Translations under genes and position numbers: made by a program | Assembly (NCBI RefSeq): GCF_948329515.1 | Contig: NZ_CAOJCN010000002.1 | Location: forward strand, 123,740 to 187,739 | Direction: 5' to 3' | Source: Cohnella rhizoplanae | GTDB taxonomy: Bacteria; Bacillota; Bacilli; Paenibacillales; Paenibacillaceae | Length of the DNA stretch: 64,000 nucleotides | Shown: piece by piece, positions 44,270-52,164 of the stretch | Numbering within the stretch: the first letter of the stretch is position 1 | How the letters are laid out: every line of letters begins with the position of its first letter | The notes under the pieces: generated by a model | The model's database searches: none | What the model saw: the letters and a program-made list of their open reading frames with translations, nothing else | What the model was told of the DNA's origin: nothing

Positions 44270-46033
44270 TTGAAGCCTAAGCGGATGCTCAGGGATTATA
44301 TCAAGTCGAAGTGGCGCGTCTACGGCCTCGCGATTCTGCTCATCTCGGCCGGCAACGCGATCCAGTCCTACTATCCCCGCCTGCTCGGGAGCTTCACGGA
44401 TCGGCTGCAGCAAGGGAGATTGTCTCACGACGCCATCGTCGATTACAGCCTGGGACTGCTGGCGGTCGGGGTCGGGTTCGGCGTGCTGGCCGGCGCCGGT
44501 CAGTATGTTGTCATGCGGCTCGGGAGGTTGTACGAATTCGATATGCGCAAAAAGCTGTTCGCGCACTTCACGACGCTGAGCGAGCGCTTCTACTCGAAAA
44601 ACGGCGTCGGCAAGCTGCTCAGCTACGTGATGAACGACGTCACCGCCGTCCGGGAATCGATCTCCATGGGCATCAACCAGACGACCAACGCGACGATCCT
44701 GATCTTGTCGGCGATGGTCATGATGACGCTCAGCGATATTCCGCTGTATCTTGTCCTCGTCTGCGTGCTGCCGCTGCTGCTCATTCCGTGGATCGTAACG
44801 CGGTTCGGTCCGGTCATCCGCAAGCGCTCCTTGAACGTGCAGGACTCGCTCGGCAAAATGACGGAGTCCGCGGAGGAGCAGTTCGGCGGCATCCGCGTCA
44901 CCAAGAAGTTCGCCGCCGAGGAGACGATGAACCGGCGGTTCGGAGAGACGGTCGACCGCATCCGCGACAATCAGCTGCGTCTCGTGCGCGTCTCCTCGTT
45001 GTTCCAGGCGATCATTCCTTTCCTCGGCGCCATCTCCATGATCGTGACGATCGCCTACGGCGGGTATCTGACGATGCGGCATACCATCACGCTGGGCAAC
45101 TTCGTCGAGCTCACCTTGTATATCCGGATGATGGTCGCGCCGCTGCAGCAGATCGGCAACGTCATCAACACCATGCAGCGCTCGCGCGCGTCGCTCGAGC
45201 GGATCGGCGACCTGATGGCGGTAGAGCCCGATATCCGTGAGACGGACGGCGCGCGGCACCGCAGTCTCGACCGGGCGCCTATCGCCATCCGCCATCTGAG
45301 CTTCGCGTATCCGGACGCCGAACGCCCTTCCCTGCGCGATATCAGCCTCGATATCGCGCCGGGCCGCACGCTCGGCATACTGGGCAAGACCGGCAGCGGC
45401 AAGACGACGCTCGTCAAGCTGCTGCTGCGCGCGTACGACCCGCCGCCGGGCACGATCCGCGTCGCGGGAGCGGACATCCGGGAGCTCACGCTCGAGAGCC
45501 TGCGGGATCAGATCGCCTACGTGCCCCAGGAAGGATTCCTGTTCAGCACGACGATCCGGGACAATATCGCCTTTTACAAGCGGGATACGGAGCTGCCCAC
45601 GGTGGAAAAGGCGGCCAAGCAGGCGCAGATCTACGGCTCCATCGCCGAGCTGCCGGAGAGCTTCGACACGAGGCTGGGCGAGCGGGGCGTCACGCTCTCG
45701 GGCGGTCAGCGCCAGCGTACGGGACTCGCCCGCGGCCTCATCAAGGACGCGCCGGTGCTCATCATGGACGACAGCGTCAGCGCCGTCGACGCGGTCACGG
45801 AGAAGCGGATCATCGACGGCATCCGCAAGGCCCGCAAGGGCAAGACGACGATCATCATCGCCCATCGGATCAGCGCGCTGAAGCACGCCGACGAGATCGT
45901 CGTCATGGACGAAGGACGCATCGTGCAGCGGGGCACGCACCTCGAACTGCTGGCTCAAGCCGGCTTGTACGCGACATTGCACGCCATTCAGGAGGAGGGA
46001 GGCCGCGAGGATGCAGAACCGACAGCCCGCTGA
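44270..46033 (+). CDS. ABC exporter half, degenerate-site subunit (BmrC/YheI-like)
   Basis: The protein (587 aa) has six membrane helices and one ATPase domain with Walker A GKTGSGKTT (near 371), signature LSGGQ (near 476) and Walker B LIMDDSVSAVD (near 497). Asp replaces the usual catalytic Glu after Walker B. In heterodimeric exporters such as BmrCD one subunit has this change, so one of two ATP sites is weak. The TTG at 44270 follows GGGAAG. The second subunit overlaps its end by 23 bp. It probably exports drugs; the substrate is not visible. Confidence 0.9.
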   Translation: MKPKRMLRDYIKSKWRVYGLAILLISAGNAIQSYYPRLLGSFTDRLQQGRLSHDAIVDYSLGLLAVGVGFGVLAGAGQYVVMRLGRLYEFDMRKKLFAHFTTLSERFYSKNGVGKLLSYVMNDVTAVRESISMGINQTTNATILILSAMVMMTLSDIPLYLVLVCVLPLLLIPWIVTRFGPVIRKRSLNVQDSLGKMTESAEEQFGGIRVTKKFAAEETMNRRFGETVDRIRDNQLRLVRVSSLFQAIIPFLGAISMIVTIAYGGYLTMRHTITLGNFVELTLYIRMMVAPLQQIGNVINTMQRSRASLERIGDLMAVEPDIRETDGARHRSLDRAPIAIRHLSFAYPDAERPSLRDISLDIAPGRTLGILGKTGSGKTTLVKLLLRAYDPPPGTIRVAGADIRELTLESLRDQIAYVPQEGFLFSTTIRDNIAFYKRDTELPTVEKAAKQAQIYGSIAELPESFDTRLGERGVTLSGGQRQRTGLARGLIKDAPVLIMDDSVSAVDAVTEKRIIDGIRKARKGKTTIIIAHRISALKHADEIVVMDEGRIVQRGTHLELLAQAGLYATLHAIQEEGGREDAEPTAR

Positions 46034-47828
46034 CCAGAAGGCCGCGCAAACGCAAAACCGTGCGCCCGCCGACCAGAAGGCCGCCTTCCGCGCCTTGTTC
46101 GGCTACGTCCGGCCGTACAGGCTTCGTTTTCTGCTCGTCTTCTGCTGCACCGTGCTCGCCATCGCGGCCGATCTTGCGCAGCCGTATCTGGTCAAGGTCG
46201 CCATCGACGACAATATCCTGAAGGGCCGGGACGATTACGGGGCGCTGCTCACGATTTCCGCGATCTATCTGGGACTTGCGCTGTCCGGCTTTCTATTTAC
46301 TTATCTGCAGAACAATCTGCTTCAATATCTGGGCCAGAACATTATCGGCCGCATCCGCAAGGACCTGTTCGCGCATATCGGCAAGCAGTCGATGTCGTTT
46401 TTCGACCGGATGCCGAGCGGCAGTCTGATCACCAACGTGTCGAGCGACACGGAGACGCTGAACCAGTTTTTCTCGCAGGTGCTGCTCTCCCTCGTGCGCG
46501 ACGGTCTGACGCTTATTTTTATCATCGCGATCATGTTCCAGCTCGACGTCCGGCTCACGCTGTACTGCCTGATTCTGCTGCCCGTCATCGCGCTCATCGC
46601 GATCGGGTTCCGGAGTTATATGAGAAAGACGTACCAGATCTCCCGCGCGGCGCTGTCGCGCCTGATCGCGTTCGCGGCCGAGAATCTGGCGGGGATGAAC
46701 CTGATCCAGGCGTTCCATCAGGAGCGGGAGCAGCAGAACCGGTTCACCGACAACAATCGGACGTACCTGAAGGCCAACCTGCGCGAGATCCGCACCAACG
46801 TGCTGTTCAACCGGTCGTTCGACATTCTGGGCAGTCTGTCCATCGCGCTCGTCACCTGGCTGGGCGGCGTAGCGGTGTTCAACAGCGCGATCGAATTCGG
46901 CGTTCTGTACGCGTTCATCACGTACATCCGCCAATTCTTCCAACCGATCAGCACGATCACGTCGCAGTGGAACACGCTGCAGTCGACGACGGTCTCGGTC
47001 GGCCGCATCTGGAGCCTGTTCGCCGTCAAGCCGGAGATCGAGGACGCGGAGGAGACGCGGCTGCTGGCGCATGATCAGGTAACCGGACGGATCGACTTCA
47101 ACCATGTCCGGTTCGGTTACCAGCAAGGCGTGCCCGTCCTGCACGACCTCGATCTGCATATCGCGCCGGGCGAGATGATCGGCATCGTCGGCACGACCGG
47201 CGCCGGCAAGAGCTCGCTGATCAGCCTGCTGTGCCGATTCTACGACGTATGGGAGGGGGATATCCGGATCGACGGCACGGACATCCGATCGCTCCCGCAG
47301 ACGTCGCTGCACCGGCTGGTCGGGCTCGTGCAGCAGGAGCCGTACCTGTACTCGGGCAGCATCGTCGACAACATCCGCATGTTCGACGAAGCGGTCACGC
47401 GCGAGGAGGTCATCCGCGCCTGCCGGTTCGTCGGGGCGGACGATCTCATCGGCCGGCTCAAGGACGGCTACGACACGATGCTGTCGGAGCGGGGAAGCGG
47501 GCTGTCCGCGGGCGAGCGGCAGCTCATCTCGTTCGCGCGGATCATCGTGTTCAAGCCGAAGATCCTCATCCTCGACGAAGCGACCGCCAATCTGGACTCC
47601 TACACCGAGCACCTGATCCAGCGCGCGCTTCGGGTCGTGTCGCGGGAGCGGACGACGCTCGTCATCGCGCACCGGCTGTCGACCGTCATGCGGGCGAACC
47701 GCATCATCGTCATGAGCGGCGGCCGCATCGTGGAGGCGGGCAGCCACGCGGAGCTGCTCGAGCAGCACGGCTACTACGAGGAGCTGTACCTGCATTCCCA
47801 GGGCAAGGAGGAGCGGGGGACGGGGTAA
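46011..47828 (+). CDS. ABC exporter half, catalytic subunit (BmrD/YheH-like)
   Basis: The protein (605 aa) has six membrane helices and an ATPase domain with Walker A GTTGAGKSS, a degenerate signature LSAGERQL and an intact Walker B LILDEATANLD with catalytic Glu. This is the complement of the preceding subunit, so the pair forms one competent and one degenerate ATP site. An N-terminal stretch contains PADQKAA twice, a short duplicated unit before the first helix. The start lies inside the preceding gene and implies coupling. Confidence 0.9.
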   Translation: MQNRQPADQKAAQTQNRAPADQKAAFRALFGYVRPYRLRFLLVFCCTVLAIAADLAQPYLVKVAIDDNILKGRDDYGALLTISAIYLGLALSGFLFTYLQNNLLQYLGQNIIGRIRKDLFAHIGKQSMSFFDRMPSGSLITNVSSDTETLNQFFSQVLLSLVRDGLTLIFIIAIMFQLDVRLTLYCLILLPVIALIAIGFRSYMRKTYQISRAALSRLIAFAAENLAGMNLIQAFHQEREQQNRFTDNNRTYLKANLREIRTNVLFNRSFDILGSLSIALVTWLGGVAVFNSAIEFGVLYAFITYIRQFFQPISTITSQWNTLQSTTVSVGRIWSLFAVKPEIEDAEETRLLAHDQVTGRIDFNHVRFGYQQGVPVLHDLDLHIAPGEMIGIVGTTGAGKSSLISLLCRFYDVWEGDIRIDGTDIRSLPQTSLHRLVGLVQQEPYLYSGSIVDNIRMFDEAVTREEVIRACRFVGADDLIGRLKDGYDTMLSERGSGLSAGERQLISFARIIVFKPKILILDEATANLDSYTEHLIQRALRVVSRERTTLVIAHRLSTVMRANRIIVMSGGRIVEAGSHAELLEQHGYYEELYLHSQGKEERGTG

Positions 47829-47903
47829 AGGCTTGGGCGAATATAGCGCAAGCGGAATGACAGGCGGGCGGCGGCGCGGGTTTAAAGAGCGATGAGGGAC
47901 ATC

Positions 47904-48101
47904 GCGGAATAGGGATGCGGCGCATCGCTATTTGCAGTTCGCGCCGAGGGCTGCGCGGAATAAGAATGCGGCGTATCGTTATATGGGCGCTGCGCCAGGA
48001 TCCGGGCGGAATAGGGATGTGGCGCAGCGCTATATGGGCATTGCGCCAGAATCTGCGCGGAATAAGGATGCGGCGCATCCTTATCATCGCATTGCGATAA
48101 C
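47904..48101. repeat. Tandem hairpin array C (4 units, 51 bp)
   Basis: Units begin at 47904, 47955, 48006 and 48057, exactly 51 bp apart. Each begins GCGGAATA and holds a 23-nt hairpin with 10-base arms and a GGC loop: arms ATAGGGATGC and GCATCGCTAT in unit 1, ATAAGGATGC and GCATCCTTAT in unit 4 (48062-48071 and 48075-48084). A GGCGCTGCGCC palindrome follows in unit 2. A degenerate hairpin GCGATG/CATCGC precedes the first unit. The array lies in the 428-bp gap between the ABC operon and the convergent MFS gene, before a bidirectional terminator. Confidence 0.92.
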
Positions 48102-48168
48102 AACCGTCTGCCTTAGAAGTGTAGGGCGTCCTGCCGTGTGACGCTAATCGTTTCCGTCCAACGCATAA

Positions 48169-48205
48169 AAACAGACCGTATCCGAAATCCGGATGCGGTC
48201 TGTTT
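48169..48205. terminator. Bidirectional terminator
   Basis: AACAGACCGTATCCG (48170-48184) pairs with CGGATGCGGTCTGTT (48190-48204), with A and T runs flanking it, between the ABC operon and the MFS gene. Confidence 0.88.
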
Positions 48206-48256
48206 GGGTTCGCGGTCATCGACCGCGCGTCTGCCCCGATCTCGTCCCCGCGATCG

Positions 48257-49486
48257 TCAAGCGTGCGGCGCTGCCGGCTGGGGATGCCAGCCCTGCTTGT
48301 AAGCGGGCTTGGGGGCGAGCGCGATGAGAGCCAGCATCAGGATGGCGAAGGAGAGGAAGAAGGGGGATAGATGTCCACGCAGGGCGCCTGCAGCGACGGG
48401 GCCCAGAAATGCGCCGATCGAAGACGCGATCGCCATGAGCGAGAACGTCCTGCCGTAGCGGGCCGGACCGCTTAGCTGCAGCAGGAACGAAGTCATCGCG
48501 GGGAAGATGACGCCCTTGGCCATGCCGACGACGAAGAGCAGCGCCATCATCGGAAACGGCCAGTCCGAAGCGAGCCCGTAGTACGCCAGCGCCAGCAGCA
48601 GCACCCCGACGATGCAGCGCGAATATGGCAGGTACCGCTGCAAGAACAGCAAGCCCAGCGTGGCGAGCGCGCCCAGGCTTACGACGGAGAATAGGATGCC
48701 GGTGGTCAGCACGCCGCCGTCTTCCGCCCCGATCGCCCGCAGCGGCAGCTCGAAGGAGAGAATGCCCTGCGCGAACGCCATAGCGACCGGCAGCAGGAAC
48801 ACGGCCCAAGGGAACCGTCCCCTCGCGACGGGCGGCTCGGACGTGTCGGCAGCTTCCGGCGCGGGCGCGGGGGAAGCGGCGTGCCCGGCGGCCAGCGCGG
48901 CTTCTCCGGCTAAGCCGTCCGCGTCCTGCGTGCCGGCTTGCCGGGGATCGCGCACGAACCAGAGCGACAGCAAGCCGGTGGCGAGCAGGCCCCAGCCGAG
49001 AATGGCGAACGACTGCGCGAAGCCGACCTTGGCGGCGAGGTAGGCGCCGGCGGCAGGAGATACGACGGACGCGATCGTATGGACGAGCCCGTTGCCCGCC
49101 ATCAGCTTGCCGCGATGGACCTGATCCCGCGCCAGCTTCGCGAGGAGCGACAGACACGCAGGCGACAGGAAGGCCAGCACGAACCCGCTTACCGAACGGA
49201 CGTAGAGCAGATGCCAAGGATCCGTCACCCTAGATTGCAGCAGGAGCAGCACGCCCGCGCCGACCAGGCTTGCCGAGATAAAAAAGCGGCTCCCGAACCG
49301 GTCGACGCCATACCCGGCCATCAGATTGCCCGGCAGGTGCGTGAGCGAGTACATGCCCATCACGAGCCCGATGAACGAGGGCGCGGCGCCGAGGGAGACG
49401 GCGAAAGGGGTGAGCATCGGGTACTGGGCGTGCAGATCGAAGAAAGCGACGAATAAAAACAAGTACAGCCAGATCGCCATTCTCAC
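48257..49486 (-). CDS. Major facilitator superfamily transporter
   Basis: The protein (409 aa) has twelve predicted membrane helices, a motif A variant GYGVDRFGSRFFIS after helix 2 and a central cytoplasmic loop rich in Ala, Pro and Glu. The family resembles YfcJ/arabinose-efflux type drug or sugar exporters, but the substrate is unknown. The GTG at 49486 has GGAGG nine bases upstream on this strand; a TTG at 49510 would put that site inside the gene. It is convergent with the ABC operon. Confidence 0.82.
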   Translation of the reverse strand: MRMAIWLYLFLFVAFFDLHAQYPMLTPFAVSLGAAPSFIGLVMGMYSLTHLPGNLMAGYGVDRFGSRFFISASLVGAGVLLLLQSRVTDPWHLLYVRSVSGFVLAFLSPACLSLLAKLARDQVHRGKLMAGNGLVHTIASVVSPAAGAYLAAKVGFAQSFAILGWGLLATGLLSLWFVRDPRQAGTQDADGLAGEAALAAGHAASPAPAPEAADTSEPPVARGRFPWAVFLLPVAMAFAQGILSFELPLRAIGAEDGGVLTTGILFSVVSLGALATLGLLFLQRYLPYSRCIVGVLLLALAYYGLASDWPFPMMALLFVVGMAKGVIFPAMTSFLLQLSGPARYGRTFSLMAIASSIGAFLGPVAAGALRGHLSPFFLSFAILMLALIALAPKPAYKQGWHPQPAAPHA

Positions 49487-49599
49487 CGGCGTTCGCCTCC
49501 ATTTTCCCAAAGACGCCGGACAGGCGCCTAAAACGTTAATCTACTTGTACGCCGGCTTGGCCGAGGATATGACCGGGATCGCGGAACCTCGCGCCAAAA

Positions 49600-50001
49600 A
49601 TGGGCTTGAAAGTGTATTTGCTGCGCGCCGCCGGAAGCTTGCTGGCGCTGATGGCCGCGGGCATCGCGCTGAGCCGGAGGGAAGCGCTTGTTTACTTTTC
49701 GCATGGCGACCGCCTCGCGAGCATATTCTATTTGCTGGCAGTCTATCTTGTGTGCGGGTTGTTCATCAGCGCGCTAGCGTTCGTGCAGGCTTATACGATG
49801 CGCAATTCGCTATTCGGACGGCTGTATCTGCCGATCGGCTTCGCGACCTGCTTCCTTCCGGGAATGATGATGCGCTGGGCGGTCACGGATGCGGTGCTGA
49901 CCGGGGGCGTCGACGCCGCTTACTGGATCGGCGCCGTCGCGGCGAGCAGGAATTTAAATTCCGGTCCTAAGTCCGGGGTTTTACGCGGGGCAAATCTGTA
50001 A
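49600..50001 (+). CDS. Small membrane protein, unknown
   Basis: The protein (133 aa) has about three membrane helices (LLRAAGSLLALMAAGIAL, YLLAVYLVCGLFISALAF and a weaker one near residue 90). I do not recognise the family. The ribosome site before the ATG at 49600 is weak, so the start is uncertain. It ends just before a TATAAT (50004-50009) that probably serves the next gene. Confidence 0.5.
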   Translation: MGLKVYLLRAAGSLLALMAAGIALSRREALVYFSHGDRLASIFYLLAVYLVCGLFISALAFVQAYTMRNSLFGRLYLPIGFATCFLPGMMMRWAVTDAVLTGGVDAAYWIGAVAASRNLNSGPKSGVLRGANL

Positions 50002-50043
50002 AGTATAATAGAGTACAGATTTATAGCTATGGAGGAGATCCTT

Positions 50044-50490
50044 ATGAGCTTCGAGCCCGAAGCCTGGAAACAGTTCGTCACCGATCACTGGGTGCTGATC
50101 CTGATCGCGGTCGTCGCGCTGCTGGTCATATTGAACGTGGTGAAAACCGTGCTGAAGTGGGTGCTCGCCGCGGCGGTCATCGTCGGCGTCGTCGTCTACG
50201 GCGGCTATACGGTGAATGATCTGAAGGAGATCGGCGGGCAAGTCGTAGAGACGGCCACGTCGGCCGTGAAGGACGAAGCGGCCAAGGCGATGGCCGACGA
50301 GGCCAAGAACGCGACGTATACGTTGAACCCGGACGGCACCTATCTCGTCAAATCTCCGAATCTGGAATTGACGGGCACGCCGAATTCGGGCGAGGTGGAC
50401 GTGAAGTTCCGGAGCGTGTCTCTCGGTACGTGGAAAATGGAAGGGCCCGTTCGCGACTTCGTGACGACGGCGCTCCAAGCATCGAAATGA
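50044..50490 (+). CDS. Membrane-anchored hypothetical protein
   Basis: The protein (148 aa) has two hydrophobic segments (WVLILIAVVALLVILNVV and WVLAAAVIVGVVVYGGY) and an outer domain of ~90 residues with TLNPDGTYLVKSPNLELTG. It resembles no family I know. The ATG at 50044 follows TGGAGGAG, and a TATAAT lies at 50004-50009. Its stop overlaps the start of the transglutaminase gene, so the two probably work together. Confidence 0.7.
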   Translation: MSFEPEAWKQFVTDHWVLILIAVVALLVILNVVKTVLKWVLAAAVIVGVVVYGGYTVNDLKEIGGQVVETATSAVKDEAAKAMADEAKNATYTLNPDGTYLVKSPNLELTGTPNSGEVDVKFRSVSLGTWKMEGPVRDFVTTALQASK

Positions 50491-51608
50491 GCTGGCTCGA
50501 CGGGAACTTCGTCACCCTAGCGCTGCTGGCGCTCGTCGCGGTGTCGCTGCTCCAAGGCATGCGGCGGGGCGCCAAGGGCTCCGCCAAGCAGCTGTTCCTG
50601 TTCCTGTCGGGCGCGATACTGACGCTGCTCGCGATGGGGGCGGCCGCGTGGTGCGCGTCGGCGGCGTCGCCCGCCGTTCAGCGCTGGCTCGAGGCGCGCA
50701 GCTGGGCCATGCCCGCTGCCGACGCTTCGACGTGGCGCCAGCTCGGCTACACCGCTTTTTCCGGCGTGCGGGATCTCCCGCTGCTGCGCTTTGCCGTACT
50801 GTTTCTGATTGCCTACCTGCTGCTTCGCTCTCTGCTCGGCACGGTTTCCTCGCTGCTCATTCGCGTGGGCGCCGCGCCTTTTGTTCTTGTGCCGGGCGGG
50901 GGCCCCGTGAGCCGGACCGTAGGCGGCCTGATCGGCGCCGCGCTGGGCGGCGGACGGGCGATCCTCGTGACCGCCGTCCTGTTCGCCTACTGCGCGCTGT
51001 CGCCGCAGAGCGTGTTCGCCCAGTACATCGAGCAATCCGGGCTCTATCGCGAAGCCGCCGCGCAGATCATCAAGCCCGCCGCCGGCGATCTGCTGACGGA
51101 GCGGCTGCCGGTGCTGGCCGCCTCGATGCAGGGCGAGATGGATAAGCTGTGGCAGAAGCGCTACGACATCATCGACGCGGATCTGCCGACCGACATCGTG
51201 AGCGCTGCCAAGGAAGTGACCGCTGGCGCGGACGGCGACGAGGCCAAGGCGCGGGCGCTGTACGAGTGGGTAGGCACCCGCGTCGCCTACGACAACGGGA
51301 AGGCCGAAGCCTACGAGCAGCGCGGGGAGTGGCGCGAGCAGTCGCCGGAGGACACGTTCCGCACGCGCGAGGGCGTGTGCATCGACTACGCGCGGCTGTA
51401 CGCGGCCATGGCGCGGTCGGTCGGCCTGAACGTGCGGGTGGTGACGGGGCAAGGCTACGACGGCCAAGGCGGATATGGGCCGCACGCCTGGAACGAGGTG
51501 CTGCTCGGCGACCGCGGCGCGTGGATCCCGCTCGACTCGACCTGGGCCCGTACGGGCGACTGGTTCAATCCGCCGCGCTTCGACGACACGCATATCCGCT
51601 CCGCTTGA
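50487..51608 (+). CDS. Transglutaminase-like membrane protein
   Basis: The protein (373 aa) has four or five N-terminal membrane helices with a CvpA-like pattern, and a C-terminal transglutaminase-like domain with the triad Cys298 (EGVCIDYARLY), His333 (GPHAWNEV) and Asp350 (PLDSTW). It may act on proteins or wall peptides outside the membrane. The ATG overlaps the preceding stop (ATGA). Its last codons read ATCCGCT, which can pair with AGCGGAT at the start of array D, so the repeat begins right at this gene's stop. Confidence 0.85.
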   Translation: MSWLDGNFVTLALLALVAVSLLQGMRRGAKGSAKQLFLFLSGAILTLLAMGAAAWCASAASPAVQRWLEARSWAMPAADASTWRQLGYTAFSGVRDLPLLRFAVLFLIAYLLLRSLLGTVSSLLIRVGAAPFVLVPGGGPVSRTVGGLIGAALGGGRAILVTAVLFAYCALSPQSVFAQYIEQSGLYREAAAQIIKPAAGDLLTERLPVLAASMQGEMDKLWQKRYDIIDADLPTDIVSAAKEVTAGADGDEAKARALYEWVGTRVAYDNGKAEAYEQRGEWREQSPEDTFRTREGVCIDYARLYAAMARSVGLNVRVVTGQGYDGQGGYGPHAWNEVLLGDRGAWIPLDSTWARTGDWFNPPRFDDTHIRSA

Positions 51609-52140
51609 GCGGATAGCGGAATAAAGTTCCGCTATGACGCCGAGTAACAGGGTTTGTGGGCGGATAGCGGAAAAAAGTTCCGCTATGGCGCCGAGTAACA
51701 GGGTTTGCGGACGGATAGCGGAAATAAGTTCCGCTATGGCGCCGAGTAACAGGGTTTGCGGGCGGATAGCGGAATAAAGTTCCGCTATGACGCCGAGTAA
51801 CAGGGTTAGTGGGCGGATAGCGGAAAAAAGTTCCGCTATGGCGCCGAGTAACAGGGTTTGCGGGCGGATAGCGGAAAAAGTTCCGCTATGGCGCCGAGTA
51901 ACAGGGTTTGCGGGCGGATAGCGGAAAAAAGTTCCGCTATGGCGACGAGTAAGAGGGTTTGCGGGCGGATAGCGGAAAAAAGTTCCGCTATGGCGCCGAG
52001 TAACAGGGTTTGTGGGCGGATAGCGGAAAAAAGTTCCGCTATGGCGCCGAGTAACAGGGTTTGCGGGCGGATAGCGGAAAAAAGTTCCGCTATAGCGCCG
52101 AGTACGTTAGTTTGCGAGTGGATAGTGGTTAAAACGCGCT
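51609..52140. repeat. Tandem hairpin array D (10 full units, 51 bp)
   Basis: Units begin at 51609, 51660, 51711, 51762, 51813, 51864, 51914, 51965, 52016 and 52067, with a decayed copy at 52118. All but one step are 51 bp; the exception is 50 bp from loss of an A in a loop. Each holds the arms ATAGCGGAA and TTCCGCTAT around AAAAG-type loops, a 23-nt hairpin, then GGCGCCGAGTAACAGGGTTT. The arms do not vary in the ten copies; changes are in loop and linker. The array fills the gap between the transglutaminase and PBP genes. Confidence 0.95.
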
Positions 52141-52164
52141 TAGCATCACAGGAGGATCTGCCTT

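Noticed and set aside
27234..52140. CRISPR arrays at the four tandem-repeat regions
   Set aside because: The whole 51-bp unit is conserved, including the linker, so there are no unique spacers, and no cas genes are present.
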